NCBI GenBank assembly: GCA_900240875.1
Contig: OESE01000221.1
Coordinates: forward strand, 2,356,001 to 2,420,000
Source of the DNA: Crithidia expoeki
Taxonomy: Eukaryota > Euglenozoa > Kinetoplastea > Trypanosomatida > Trypanosomatidae
Direction of reading: 5' to 3'
Length of the DNA stretch: 64,000 nucleotides
In this document: in pieces, positions 9,976-20,446 of the stretch
Layout of the letters: the number at the start of each line of letters is the position of its first letter
How positions within the stretch are numbered: the stretch's first letter is position 1
The notes under the pieces: model-generated
What the model was told of the DNA's origin: nothing
The model's input: the letters and a program-made list of their open reading frames with translations, nothing else
Database searches by the model: none
Program-made: the position numbers and the translations under genes

Positions 9976-11081
9976 GCGAGCCTTGTAAAGAGCAGTAAAT
10001 CGTTTGAAAAGTCCACTTGTGCGTGTAAACTGCGCAGAGCGGTGATGGGGTCGTTTGCGTCGATGGCGTCCTCTTTCTCTTGTTTCACGGCTTGCACACG
10101 TTGCTGCAGCTCGAGCAGTGCCTCCTCCGATTTCTTCAGCTCGCGCTCCGAGTAATCGCCAGGGTTGTAATGCAAGCGCTCATGCAGGGCGACAGCAGCG
10201 CGGCTGGGGCTCAGTACCGTCCCTGCCCTCGCCTCCGCCCCTTTCACGAGCTGAACCGAGGTCGGAGATGTGTGTTGCATAAACTCTTTGGTCGTCGCAG
10301 TCACCGCAGGCCCTTCGCCTGACCAACCCAATCCGCTCAGCTTATCCAACACGCTCAGCTTCGCCACGTAGCTCTGCAGCGGGGCCAGCAGATACGGGGA
10401 GTGTAACATGTCGTCCAACGCACGCCGCATCGCATCGGATGGCACGGGGGGCAGGTGCATCATGTTCTCCACCTCCGCCCTCGGCGTTCGGAGTGAGTCT
10501 TCTGGCACCAGCGCGGAGTCTGTCACCGACATCGTCTCCGTGCAGCGGTACGTAGTCAAGTACTTCTGCATGTCCTCCGCTTCGCGGTTGCTATGCAGCG
10601 CGCTTTCCGCCGGAATCTTCGCCAGCATCTCGTACAGTGCAGCGAGGCGAGCAGCCCAGTCGGTATTATGAGCCTCCACTTTGTCGCGCAGCTCCGTGTT
10701 CAGCACAGCCTGCTGGCAGCTGTGATAGGTGCGGTCTTCGCACTGAATAGGGGGCTGCAAGGTTGCTGCTGCAAGCGCCTCCTGCGGTGTCCGCTTCGTT
10801 GATGAGAGGAGGCGTTGTGCCACTTCCGTGTTACCGTAATTGCTCGTTATGGGGGATGGGTAAGTCCGTCCGGCAGGGGTGCGCACGGAGGAAGGAGAGA
10901 AAGAGGAGAGCGTCATCGCTGCGGCTAATGCGTCATCTTGTGCATCGCGTCGAAGATCGTCGTAGCCGACGTGTGAGCGCAACATCGCGAGTGCGTCTGC
11001 TGGGGGCTTCGGGGCGAGCGGCTTGGCGCGGTAGCCGCTGTGTGGCACCGTCGTCGCATAGGGGCGTCGTTCTGGATACAT
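9912..11081 (-). CDS. Paraflagellar-rod family protein, N-terminal part (ends at a frameshift)
   Basis: From the ATG at 11081 (MYPERRPYATTVPHSGYRAK) the frame gives about 360 sensible residues, ending LRSLHAQVDFSNDLLLFTR. It then runs into a short nonsense tail and a stop at 9912. Near 9994-9996 the neighbouring frame takes over as LYKARMAQIEMHTDDVQDFR, so one missing base would join the halves into an about 830-residue coiled-coil protein. The N-terminal 100 residues are Pro/Ser/Ala-rich, and the helical region begins near 120. No classical slippery heptamer is visible at the junction, so a sequencing or assembly error or a recent mutation is more likely than programmed -1 frameshifting. The family call rests on the C-terminal half. 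Confidence 0.7.
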   Translation of the reverse strand: MYPERRPYATTVPHSGYRAKPLAPKPPADALAMLRSHVGYDDLRRDAQDDALAAAMTLSSFSPSSVRTPAGRTYPSPITSNYGNTEVAQRLLSSTKRTPQEALAAATLQPPIQCEDRTYHSCQQAVLNTELRDKVEAHNTDWAARLAALYEMLAKIPAESALHSNREAEDMQKYLTTYRCTETMSVTDSALVPEDSLRTPRAEVENMMHLPPVPSDAMRRALDDMLHSPYLLAPLQSYVAKLSVLDKLSGLGWSGEGPAVTATTKEFMQHTSPTSVQLVKGAEARAGTVLSPSRAAVALHERLHYNPGDYSERELKKSEEALLELQQRVQAVKQEKEDAIDANDPITALRSLHAQVDFSNDLLLFTRLAWHRSRCTPTTCRTFAGMSWI

Positions 11082-11926
11082 CAGATAAGTTAAGGGTGAT
11101 TTACGTTGAGTCTTTTGTGTGAATTCAAATGGAACACCAGAAACCAGTTTTTTTCTTAGAGAGACGAAAATATTGGAGTAGTGTGGGTTGTATGCGTGTG
11201 TGTGCGTGTAAGTGTGACAGTAATTGCAAGCGAAACTGATTCGTTAAAGAGACTCGACGCTAGTGTTTTTTTTCTTTCCTTCACGCAGGACTGATTGTTG
11301 TTTCTCCTGTTCGAAGCGTGGCTGCTCGTCAATTTGCACGGGAGAAGCACTCGTGTGCATAGATTTGGAGGAAGGAAACAAGGAGCGAGAGGATGGGGAA
11401 CTGAAAGAAATTGGTCTAAAGAGCGTCCACAGGAACACTGAATTACAATTGTGAGCGGAAAACCCATAAATCGTTTGTAACTCGCGCTGCCGATCAAACG
11501 TGAAACTCTCTTCAGCTAAAAGGAAAAAAAAACACGGGCATGTGGTGTTACCGATGGTTTTCCAAAAAGGAAGATCCATCCACTGCAGGATCTCACCAGG
11601 AATGTTTTTCCACCCACCGCCATCCTTCGCGTTATATCTTTTTTCTTTTTTTAGAGCTTGTATATATTCTTATATGTGTACAGGGAAGTTGGCAGGTGTG
11701 AGCCGGCCTCAATGATTCCTGTTGCATCTTGACTAGCCCATCACATTCAAAGCAACAATAATAATACATGAATTCATAAGGAATACGCGTGCAGCTCGAC
11801 TATGTACAATAAAATGGGAATGAGGACTACTCAGCCATGATCAAAGGTACAAAGATAAAACAAAGAGAGAAGAATAGCTTTCGTTGAGAGCAGGGTCTCA
11901 AACATACATGCTGTTTGTTTTTACTT
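11082..11926. other. Intergenic region, no supported gene
   Basis: Spacer between the 1155-aa LRR gene and the PFR-family gene, with homopolymer tracts. The small frames seen on either strand are not protein-like. Confidence 0.65.
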
Positions 11927-14900
11927 TCAGTGGCGCGGACGACTTGCCTCTGCCTTCAAAGACTTGACCAGTGTCGGGCTCAGCCGTGTCCCGTCTAACG
12001 CCAAAACCTCAATCCTTCGATTCACGCGCAGCAGCGCCGTAAAGTGTCGTGTGGATGGCAACGAGATGCCGATGTTGTTTTCCAAATACACCTCGCGCAC
12101 CGTCGCGTTCGTTGCAAGGATGTAGCAAAGACTTTCCACATCTGCATTGTCTAGTGACATATTATTGAAATACACAACGCGCAGCCGTGGAAGATGCTCC
12201 AGCAGGTGCAGCACCGCAACAAAACCGTTGTGACCCACATAGTTGGAGCTGAGGTCCAGCTCCTCGACTGAGTATGTCAGCTCTGGTTGAGCCGGCAGCT
12301 TCTGCATGAGGTAGCTGTTTGGGCGACACCGCTGGACCTCACAGCAGCGGGCGTAGACGTCGCGCAGGGAAGGGCCGCATAGCGTGCCTTCCTGGCCCTC
12401 GCGCAACGTCTGCTGCACCAGTGGATCCCCTTTCCCGATCAGCTGCTCGTACAGCTCCTGCTGTCTGAGAGCTTCTTCATTCGAAGATGGTGCAGCAGCA
12501 TCAGCAGCAGTAGCGCCATCAGAACGTCCAGACGTCACGGTAGTCACCGTTATGGTATTAGCATCGTCCACCTCTCCAGCGCCAGGAGAAGCCACACCAC
12601 TAGTACCACCACCTGCTGCGGTGGTGGTGGACGAAGAAGGTGTAAACGGTGTATCGAGGGAGCTGCACCGCCCGCCGTGCTTCCGCCGCTTCGCGCTGCT
12701 TGGGCGGCTGGCGCCAGCGCTGGGTGCTCTGCTGCCCTCCTCAGCATGCACGTGTGTCGCAGCAGCAGCAGCGTTCATGTCCGCCCCCGCACCATCTTGG
12801 CTCGTGATGGAAGGCTCCAACTCGTTGTCTATGTACCCGATGCCGCCGTCCTCGTCGTCCTCCTCCTCTGTGTCCTCGTTGCTCGCGGTGTCGTTGCGGC
12901 TGTCTGATGCGCTGCTCATGAGGTGTGATATACCCTCCACGCTGATGCGGGAGTTGCTGTGTGTGGAACCGGCCTCCGCCGCGTTGCCCATTTCCCCAGA
13001 CCGATTCAAATCGTTCTCTTCTCCCTCACCGCTATTACGGTCAGAGACGTCACGTCGACCATCATTTGCACCCATCGCGGCCGGAATGCAGCTGTCACTC
13101 ACCATCGACACCACCGTCAGCATGGAGCGAGAAATGGAGAAGAGGGAAGCGCTGGAGGGGCGGAAAGCGGTCGCGGCCTCACCACTTGCCGTAAGCCGTC
13201 GTGCAGCAGAAGCGTTTTCACGCGACTTCGGTGCCCCGCTGATAACGTTTTGCATCACCCGTCGACCTGGCACCCCGCCCTCGTCGACCGGCACGACAAC
13301 CTCGACACCCCCCTCAACACGGCCGTCGTTGCCCAGGCTAAGCATGTGCAGGTGGCGTTCCCGTGCTGCGTTCACCACCGCAGGGTCGCTGGTGGTAAAC
13401 GACGCCGGGTGTGGGGGCAATTGGGGACAGCTGAGGCTGTCGCTGCTGCGCTCTCCTCCTCCGGTTCCACCAGGCGCACGTGAGCCGCGTCCGCCGTCCT
13501 CTCCTTTCCCCACCGCGCCACCACCATTCGTACTATTGTTGCTCACGCAGCGATAGGCTCGCAAGAGATCCTCCTCACCAAGACGGATATTCTGCACCTT
13601 GTACCGACTCACCCGTGCATTTTTGGCGAAGTTGTTCTGGGGTAGAAACTCCATCCCGCTGAGGAACTGTTGAAAGATGTAAAGATGGGAGTCAAAGAGG
13701 CCACCGCTGAGTTTTGTGAGGTAGAAGGCGGTTACGCCAAAGTTGCCGACCAGCGTCGAGGTGACCAGCGCCTTCACCACACATCGCAGCGGCTCGTAAG
13801 TGAAAGTCATCGTCCGCGATCGGCCGGTGCGGTTCCCCATGTACAGACTCGTCGGGAGCCCCACCATCTTCGCATCTGGAAACACGTCCGCCACCCGCTT
13901 GGCCTTCAGCTCGCTGTACTGCTCCGTCGACATTACCTTCGGGTAGTCCATACGCGACACCTCCTCCACCTCCACGCACAAGACGACCGGGTTCACCTTG
14001 TACTTGGCGACGCCGATAATTTCTGCCGCGACGGCGTCGTCCAGTAGTCGCTCGTGCACACTTAACTCGAGTGTCATACATGTGATGGAGCCAACGCCGA
14101 CCGTCTTCGCCGGGGAATAGTCTGGCAGAATCTTCATTGGATAGACAGGCGTGACAAAGATGATGGCGGCCTTGTGATCCACATACTGAAGCTCACCAAA
14201 TGCCTCCTGCTGATCGGTGAGCAGCGTGGTCGGGGGCACGCTGTGGTACGTTACGTCAACACCGAACTGCGCGCGTCCAAGAGTCGTGTAAGTCGGCAGC
14301 AGCACTGTCTGCACGTAGCCCTCCAGCTCCTCCGCGCTTGTGGACCCTGCACGGAGCAGGTAGCCGCGCTGCCCCACCAAGCCACCAATGGCGTAGACGT
14401 ACGTTTCCTGCAGCTCCGTGCGATCCCGCAGTACATACCGCATGTGGAATGCACGGTACTGCCCACCGAGCAGATGCTGGCAGCGCAGCTTATCCCCCAA
14501 ACGCAGATGGGCCAGTCGGCTGTCGCCATCTACGCTCACGACGTGCGGGTCGCGCAGAATAAACTTCACACAATCTTTGCAGAACTGCTCCATGGTCGTG
14601 TCCGGCGCGGGGTGGCAATAGAAAAGCTCCACCTGCTTGGACTTCTCCACCCACCAGTCTCCACCACCAGCCGCCATGGCTGCCGCCGCAGTGGCGGCGG
14701 CGTTGTCACCGACGGAGCTTTCATTCAACAGAAGTTCATCGTAGGCGTGTGTGGAACTCGCAGCAGCAGCAGCAGCACTGAGTCCGCCGCCGTTGCCGCT
14801 GTGCCGGTGCAGCGCCATCGTCCCTGGGGTGTTCATCGCACTTGTAGGCGGTGCAGCCTGTACAACAGCTGTGCGGTCCGTGTACGACAGCACCGCCAGC

Positions 14901-15394
14901 ATCGGCGTTGCGACAGCATCCACCATAGAGGACGGGTGGATGCGCTGAGCCACCCCGTACGCGGTGCGGTCGATATCGATGAACTCGTACTCCCACTGCG
15001 GCGAGCATGGCACGAGCAGCTGGCCGGCGGCATGCACGAACTGCAGGGAGAACTTCCACTCTCGACGCATGCCGTCCGCGACACTGTTCCGCGTCGAGCG
15101 CAGCTTCGAGGAGGAGGGTAGTTGTTGCTGCTGCTGCAGGTGAGAAAGAGCCCCCGGCTGTTGGACCTGGGAGAGGGAGACGGCAGACGCTTCAATGTCG
15201 TCCTCATTGTCACCATCTGCAGCAGCTGCCCGGGCAGCAGTAGTGGTCGCAGCACCGGCAGCAGCAGCGGCGACACCGGCTGCATCAAAGGAAGGGATGG
15301 AATTGCGCTCCTGCTGCAACGCCTTCTGCGCTGCAGTGGGCACCGCGCCGGGTGGCGGATGACTGGAGTGTGCGGTACGTGGAAGCGGCATCAT
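11927..15394 (-). CDS. Large leucine-rich-repeat (RNI-like) protein
   Basis: The 1155-residue protein has three to four LRR/RNI-type repeats at the C-terminus (about 1042-1145): VEELDLSSNYVGHNGFVAVL, LRVVYFNNMSLDNADVESL, VREVYLENNIGISLPS and IEVLALDGTRLSPTLV. The N-terminal half has ordered blocks around 110-180, 250-430 and 430-600 (for example FGELQYVDHKAAIIFVTPVYP), which I cannot assign. Ser/Glu/Asp-rich low-complexity linkers fill about 640-960. No signal peptide or membrane helix is visible. A pyrimidine tract with first AG at 15412-15411 sits 16 nt before the tandem ATG-ATG start, so either methionine could initiate. Long open frames on the opposite strand are a by-product of the GC-rich, low-complexity coding sequence. 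Function is unknown. Confidence 0.8.
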   Translation of the reverse strand: MMPLPRTAHSSHPPPGAVPTAAQKALQQERNSIPSFDAAGVAAAAAGAATTTAARAAAADGDNEDDIEASAVSLSQVQQPGALSHLQQQQQLPSSSKLRSTRNSVADGMRREWKFSLQFVHAAGQLLVPCSPQWEYEFIDIDRTAYGVAQRIHPSSMVDAVATPMLAVLSYTDRTAVVQAAPPTSAMNTPGTMALHRHSGNGGGLSAAAAAASSTHAYDELLLNESSVGDNAAATAAAAMAAGGGDWWVEKSKQVELFYCHPAPDTTMEQFCKDCVKFILRDPHVVSVDGDSRLAHLRLGDKLRCQHLLGGQYRAFHMRYVLRDRTELQETYVYAIGGLVGQRGYLLRAGSTSAEELEGYVQTVLLPTYTTLGRAQFGVDVTYHSVPPTTLLTDQQEAFGELQYVDHKAAIIFVTPVYPMKILPDYSPAKTVGVGSITCMTLELSVHERLLDDAVAAEIIGVAKYKVNPVVLCVEVEEVSRMDYPKVMSTEQYSELKAKRVADVFPDAKMVGLPTSLYMGNRTGRSRTMTFTYEPLRCVVKALVTSTLVGNFGVTAFYLTKLSGGLFDSHLYIFQQFLSGMEFLPQNNFAKNARVSRYKVQNIRLGEEDLLRAYRCVSNNSTNGGGAVGKGEDGGRGSRAPGGTGGGERSSDSLSCPQLPPHPASFTTSDPAVVNAARERHLHMLSLGNDGRVEGGVEVVVPVDEGGVPGRRVMQNVISGAPKSRENASAARRLTASGEAATAFRPSSASLFSISRSMLTVVSMVSDSCIPAAMGANDGRRDVSDRNSGEGEENDLNRSGEMGNAAEAGSTHSNSRISVEGISHLMSSASDSRNDTASNEDTEEEDDEDGGIGYIDNELEPSITSQDGAGADMNAAAAATHVHAEEGSRAPSAGASRPSSAKRRKHGGRCSSLDTPFTPSSSTTTAAGGGTSGVASPGAGEVDDANTITVTTVTSGRSDGATAADAAAPSSNEEALRQQELYEQLIGKGDPLVQQTLREGQEGTLCGPSLRDVYARCCEVQRCRPNSYLMQKLPAQPELTYSVEELDLSSNYVGHNGFVAVLHLLEHLPRLRVVYFNNMSLDNADVESLCYILATNATVREVYLENNIGISLPSTRHFTALLRVNRRIEVLALDGTRLSPTLVKSLKAEASRPRH

Positions 15395-15410
15395 CGGAAG
15401 CCTGTTGCAG

Positions 15411-15430
15411 CTGAAAAAAGATAAAACACT
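15411..15430 (-). other. Predicted spliced-leader acceptor of the 1155-aa LRR gene
   Basis: Minus-strand tract TTTTATCTTTTTTC followed by AG at 15412-15411, 16 nt before the start codon. Confidence 0.6.
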
Positions 15431-16879
15431 CCCGTTTAGGATCTATTAAACGAAGGAGAGAAACAGACGGAGGGAAGAAAGCAAAAGCAGTTTCAAACAC
15501 GACGACAAGCTATGCAGTGAACTTTGTACTTAACTGAGCAAGCACCAAGGGGGTGCCTTCACATGACAATAGTAGTAGTATATTTATATACGCAGACTCC
15601 TATGCAGAAAGAGCATAGGTTTTTCCTCACTATTGTTACGATTACTGTAGATCGAGAGAGAGGTTACTGTGCTTTACTGGTCTGCAACTCTGTGTTAATT
15701 GCAAGAGCTGCACTTCGCACATGAACTTTGGCGGAGTGCGCGAATGAAGGAGATCGTGATGGCATATCACTGCATGTTGTTGGTTTCTCCTTTGGACGGT
15801 TTTACGTAGAGGATAAAGAGACGAAAAGAGCCAAATGGTCGCGCTCGAATCAAAGGGGATAAGGTGAGGTGGGAATATATATATGCGAGACAGCAAGACA
15901 AATAAAAGTAAAAGAGAAGAAAACGTCCTAATACAAGAGAGCCGACGTGGAAAACAAAAGGGTAGAAAAGGAAAAGGCTCTCTTTGTCGAACATGCACGT
16001 GAGTTTGGCACTGAAGACAGGCCCAATAACTTATTCGCTTACCTATGATTCTCCTTCTGTTGAAAAATCTGCCTACGTACAATCAATAACACATCACGTG
16101 AGACAAGGATAAACGGTGCGAAAGGGTTCACCAAGAAAAGCACCTGTGCGGGCTCAGAAGCTGCAAATTAAACTAAAAAGAAAGCCAACCGTTAAGCAGT
16201 GGTGAAACGCTCCAGTGGCAGGGCACGATCAGCCAACACAGGCGCTTGTTGATTAAAAGAGAAAACGAAAAAAAAAAAAAATGATTTGCAAGGGTGATGT
16301 TCATACACACCCGGGTCACGGCACAGTCAGCTCGGCCACATTTTAACGACGTAGTTATGTTGTACCGGCAGAGAAAAAGAGGCGCCCCTCCCCTCTCCTC
16401 AAAAAAAAAAGGGACGCACATCTGCTCTCAAAAAAATAAAAAAAAATCAGGAAAGGCACAGAAAGAACGCGGAAGACCGGAAATAGAGGTAGTGTGCAAC
16501 AGCAATCACACAATAAAAACTAATAAACCCTTCATCGAAAAGAAAGAAACACGCTTATGAATAGTAAGAGAAGTATATAGGGGGAAAACTTGTAGCGTCG
16601 AGTTCAAGAGAACGCAATACAGCCAAAATAAACAAATAAACAAACTCGACTCCTAAAAGGCGGCGCACACAAAACTGAAAAGAAAAAAATCCACAAATCA
16701 AGGGGGAGAAGAACAAGCAGAAATCAAAAGGACGGAGAGGACACTGACCGGTCTTCCTCCGAGTTTAGAGTGTTTTTTTAGTAGTCTTCGAACCCAGAAA
16801 GACAGCAAAAACAAAAGCCTACTGAAAGACCCGTTGAACTAAAACACTAGTGCACTTCTTGCTCTCGTAAGTCTTTTGT
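15431..16879. other. Intergenic region (1.4 kb), no supported gene
   Basis: AT- and purine-rich spacer containing many A-runs. It is presumably the 3' UTR of the GPHR gene. No frame has protein-like composition. Confidence 0.65.
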
Positions 16880-19312
16880 CTATCGCTCTTCACCGCCGCT
16901 TGCGGTGTACACTACTGAGGAGAGAGCGTTGCGCAGCACAAAGCGGCGAACGATGACCCCACATAGACAGCCTACGAGGAAGCACCAGTCATTTAGACGC
17001 TGGTAGTAGTAGTACGGCAGCGTCCCCAGCACCTGCAACAGCACGTTCGCGCCTAAAACTGACCCGTCTCCCGTGTTCGACTGCCACTGACTTGACCCAG
17101 GCAATGACGTGCGCAGCAGCACGAGCTGACCGGTGAAGTAAACGCCAATCATCATTGACAACGCCACCGCGACCGTCTCGGGGCGGCTGATCGTAGATCC
17201 GCTGAAAGACATCGTCACGTGAAACAGCGCGAGCAGAGCGCCGCGGATAGAGCTGAGCACCATCCACCCGTTTACGATGAGCGCGATAGCGAGGATGACA
17301 TGCGTACTGACTTCGACTGCCGTAACAGAGAAGGATGGCACCGATACAGAGCTTCGGCGGCGCAGAATGAAAGCATCCTCAAGCAATGACACGGCCCTAG
17401 TGACGGGGTCCTGCGTGGAGGCCTTGAAGTACCAGAGACTCGCCCCAGTGAGGAGGACCTTAACGGCCGAATAGAGGGCCATAGCGACGCCCAGCCCAGC
17501 GTACCACCGCCCTACCCACGTACCACCACGCTGGGCATCCCGCAGCATTCCCTCCACCTCGTTCAACTGCAGATAGAGGGAAAGGCAGAGGAAGTGCGCG
17601 CCTTTGGACTCTTCGCGAAGCCTCTTAATGCGGGCGGCTGCACGTTGTCGCAGGACGGCCGGACTCATCGCGGAGGAGCTGGGCGTGGCAGGGGAATCGA
17701 GAAGACGACTGGTGATGCTGCCCGTAACGACGGTGGCGGCGTTGGTCAATTTCCGCTGCAGCCAACCCACGGCCCCTGTGGCGGACGACGCAGCACTAGC
17801 AGCAGACGACGTTGGATGACTTGTGGAGAAGGCGGAGAGGTCGAGAGGCTCGCTGGACGCGGGCCAGCGCGGTGGCGGTGGGTACTGCTTTACGGATGGA
17901 GACGACGACTCCACAAACTGGTTCTGTGTGGATTTCTGTTCTTGCTGTTGCTGCTCGTACGGCGGGGAAGATGAATCGACGTGGTTGACGTCGTCATTAT
18001 ATCTCTCGAAGAGATCGCTGCTCTTTTTGTTATTTCCTGAGGAAGATGGAGGAAACGCGAAAAACGGCGGCACGGAGTGGGTGTTCGATGACGGCGCGCT
18101 GCTTGAAAAGGCAAGTGAGGTCCACTCCTCGTGCAACACACCGTACTGCAGCGCGGCAATCTGCCGCTGCGCGTTGCCGTAATTGTTCAACACATAACAC
18201 AACTTCTTCGTGAAGTTGCCCTGTGCCTTGCGCAACTCCCCTTCACGGCCGCGGTAGTATGTGTACGGGGCGAGGAAAAGGTACGGAGAGGTAACGGCGG
18301 CGTAGCCGCCGAGAAGGCCGATCATGGCCACGCCGACCACCGCTACACGAGATGTCACTGCACGCACTAGGTCAATCAAGTCCAGAGGCGCTAAGGCAGC
18401 CGAGGCAGATGAGAGGTCAAAGGGCCACAGTTTCTTTACCTCATCAAGAGCTTTCGGTTTCGGTTCAGGTGTGAACATGACCGGCGTGGTGCCGTCCCCA
18501 CCATCAGCAGCAGTGGCGGCTGCGGCTTTTCCAGCTTGTCGATTGCTCTGAATTTCTTTAGGAATTTTGAACAGGATCGTGCGGGTCTGCAAGTGTTTGT
18601 ATACGGCTTTCCCCACACCCATAACAAACTGGCCGGATCTCCGCACATTAAGCCGCCCGGTGCGCGATATCCAGTAAGCACCACCAATGAGTAAGAGAAG
18701 GACGACTGCGAAGAGCAAAATACGCCGCCCACAGCAGCCAAAAGGCGAGCGGTGATCGTCCTCGTCGAAAGAGAACCCGGTGCTACTACTGCTGCTTGCC
18801 CGACCGCCGAGGCTGCTGCGCCGGCTGCCGATGCCATGCAATGACCCGCTTGACATCGGTGACGACCGTTGCGGCCGTTTGGCCCTCTTACTTCCTGCAG
18901 CTCTACCTGTTTTGATATGACGGTTACTTTTCCCTCTCCGGAAGAGTTGACGGAAGAGCGAGAAGGTAATGGCGCTCGGACAGGCTACCAGCACCGTCGC
19001 GAGGAGGCTCGCCAGGAGGAAAGTGAACTCGCGTGTGTCCACCTCGAACAGCCGCTGAAGCCGATGCAGCCACGCAGCAAAACTGCTCTGTGTGGCTGCA
19101 GCCCCCGATAAAGAAATAGAGGAAGACAAAGAGGCGTGAGCCATGTCTGCCAACACGGCTGAGAAAAGGGAGAGGGAGAAAGCGAAGGTGCTAGCGAAGC
19201 ACCACCGCATGACGCTGCCGTCTCCTACCGGCTGTACGACTACGAGGCGCATCAGCAGCCGGCCGACGTGATGAAAGACGACGTAGCTCGTCAGCAGAAA
19301 GAGCACGCCCAT
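16880..19312 (-). CDS. GPHR: Golgi pH regulator / GPR89 / GTG family membrane protein
   Basis: Multi-span membrane protein of the GPHR (GPR89/GTG) family, anion channels or regulators that set Golgi and endosomal pH. The N-terminal helix pair includes CFASTFAFSLSLFSAVLAD, matching the family's VIFSVTFAFS block. VGVAMIGLLGGYAAVTSPYLFL (about 325-345) matches the signature LMALLSGFGAVNCPYTYM. The C-terminus has DPVTRAVSLLED, then VLSSIRGALLALFHV, MMIGVYFTGQLVLLRTSLP and a final YYYYQRLNDWCFLVG helix, all in family order. I start at the ATG at 19312 (MGVLFLL): the first AG after a strong pyrimidine tract is at 19333-19332, so an upstream in-frame extension would not be in the mRNA. At 810 residues it is far longer than the usual 450 or so, owing to Ser/Pro/Gln-rich insertions in cytosolic loops (about 130-180 and 400-520). 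Confidence 0.88.
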   Translation of the reverse strand: MGVLFLLTSYVVFHHVGRLLMRLVVVQPVGDGSVMRWCFASTFAFSLSLFSAVLADMAHASLSSSISLSGAAATQSSFAAWLHRLQRLFEVDTREFTFLLASLLATVLVACPSAITFSLFRQLFRRGKSNRHIKTGRAAGSKRAKRPQRSSPMSSGSLHGIGSRRSSLGGRASSSSSTGFSFDEDDHRSPFGCCGRRILLFAVVLLLLIGGAYWISRTGRLNVRRSGQFVMGVGKAVYKHLQTRTILFKIPKEIQSNRQAGKAAAATAADGGDGTTPVMFTPEPKPKALDEVKKLWPFDLSSASAALAPLDLIDLVRAVTSRVAVVGVAMIGLLGGYAAVTSPYLFLAPYTYYRGREGELRKAQGNFTKKLCYVLNNYGNAQRQIAALQYGVLHEEWTSLAFSSSAPSSNTHSVPPFFAFPPSSSGNNKKSSDLFERYNDDVNHVDSSSPPYEQQQQEQKSTQNQFVESSSPSVKQYPPPPRWPASSEPLDLSAFSTSHPTSSAASAASSATGAVGWLQRKLTNAATVVTGSITSRLLDSPATPSSSAMSPAVLRQRAAARIKRLREESKGAHFLCLSLYLQLNEVEGMLRDAQRGGTWVGRWYAGLGVAMALYSAVKVLLTGASLWYFKASTQDPVTRAVSLLEDAFILRRRSSVSVPSFSVTAVEVSTHVILAIALIVNGWMVLSSIRGALLALFHVTMSFSGSTISRPETVAVALSMMIGVYFTGQLVLLRTSLPGSSQWQSNTGDGSVLGANVLLQVLGTLPYYYYQRLNDWCFLVGCLCGVIVRRFVLRNALSSVVYTASGGEER

Positions 19313-19331
19313 GATTTGATGTATGTCGTTG

Positions 19332-19395
19332 CTGATTAGTTTAGCCCAAACACGCACACGTACAAGAAAAGGAGGAGGAGTGAAAGAAACGCAAT
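19332..19395 (-). other. Predicted spliced-leader acceptor deciding the GPHR start
   Basis: The minus-strand tract CTCCTCCTCCTTTTCTTG is followed by the first downstream AG at 19333-19332, only 19 nt before the ATG at 19312. This excludes an in-frame upstream extension that begins at 19678. Confidence 0.65.
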
Positions 19396-20446
19396 AATCG
19401 TTGTAAATTGCTTGTTCTTGCGAAGAAGAAAGTGCTTTGTCTTGTTTTTTTGGTTTTTTGTTTTTTTTTTGAAACTGCAGAACTACTGATGATTCCAGGG
19501 TACGTTGCTGAAAAGCGATAAAGGGGAGAAAACTAAGTTGGTTCGAGTTAACAAGAGAAAAGCGTATGTGTTTAGTTTTACGGCGGTTGGTGAGCAAGCT
19601 TCGTGCTTTTCGCTGAAATTCGTTGCGCAAACGAAAAAACAACAAGGACTTCGGTGAAGTGTTTATGTCGGGAAGCAATGCTAGAAGAAGGGAACAAGGG
19701 TTTGAAACAAAAGCACGGAAACAACCGAGAACATTAAAGAACAGGTGGAAGAAGAAGAGTCCAATACGATACCAAAAAAGAAAACAACATGCGGGTTTAA
19801 ATCTACCAAAATGCTTTTGTCGAGCGGCAAAAACAAGACGCGAATGTTCTATAATTAAAAAGAAAAAAAGGTGAGAAAAGCTACGTGGGGGGAGGGGAAG
19901 CTACTACCCTCGTCACCCTCGAGTTCGCTTGTTAAGGGGAGCCTGTCGAGGTGGGTGTCTACAATCCCAATTTGCTAGTCGGTTTGCTTGATTCGGTTGT
20001 TCTTTAGGAAAAAGAAAAAGAAGAGGGAGAGAAACTGATTTCGTTGACAGTTCTGAGGCCAATTTCTCGAAACGACTGCCAGGTAATTTGATGTCCTCGC
20101 ATTTTGTTTTTCTTTGCCAACGGCAATCCGGCCCGGAGAAGATCCGCATACCTTTAATGAGCACCTCTCAACAACGGTGCCCACGGCGCGACTGACAAGG
20201 ATGCTTGAACACCATAAGGAAGAACGTGCCGAATCCAGACAAGCGTGAGCGCTTTTAATGTTGCTGCACGTACATGGGGAGCCTGCAGATGTGGCAAAAG
20301 TCATTTCATGCCATTACAACACAGGTTTGGCTGCTTGTTTTTCTTTTCAGTGAACGCAAACACTTTATGTATGCGTGTCTGTATATGTATATATATGAGT
20401 TGTCAACGTGACTTCATCCTGTCCTCTTTCCTCCTTCCTGATACCA
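19396..20446. other. Intergenic region, no supported gene
   Basis: Spacer between the Nudix gene and GPHR. The frame upstream of the GPHR ATG (19313-19678) is open but lies beyond the splice acceptor and looks non-coding (poly-Lys/Phe translation of A/T tracts). Confidence 0.6.

Noticed and set aside
12384-15121. Long plus-strand open frames (up to 390 codons) opposite the 1155-aa LRR gene
   Set aside because: They lie antisense to a clear gene, have Ser/Arg/Pro/His-biased translations typical of the reverse of GC-rich low-complexity coding DNA, and oppose the direction of the array.
19313-19678. N-terminal extension of the GPHR frame by 122 codons
   Set aside because: It lies upstream of the predicted splice acceptor at 19333-19332, is Lys/Phe/Ser-rich, and the family's N-terminus fits the ATG at 19312.
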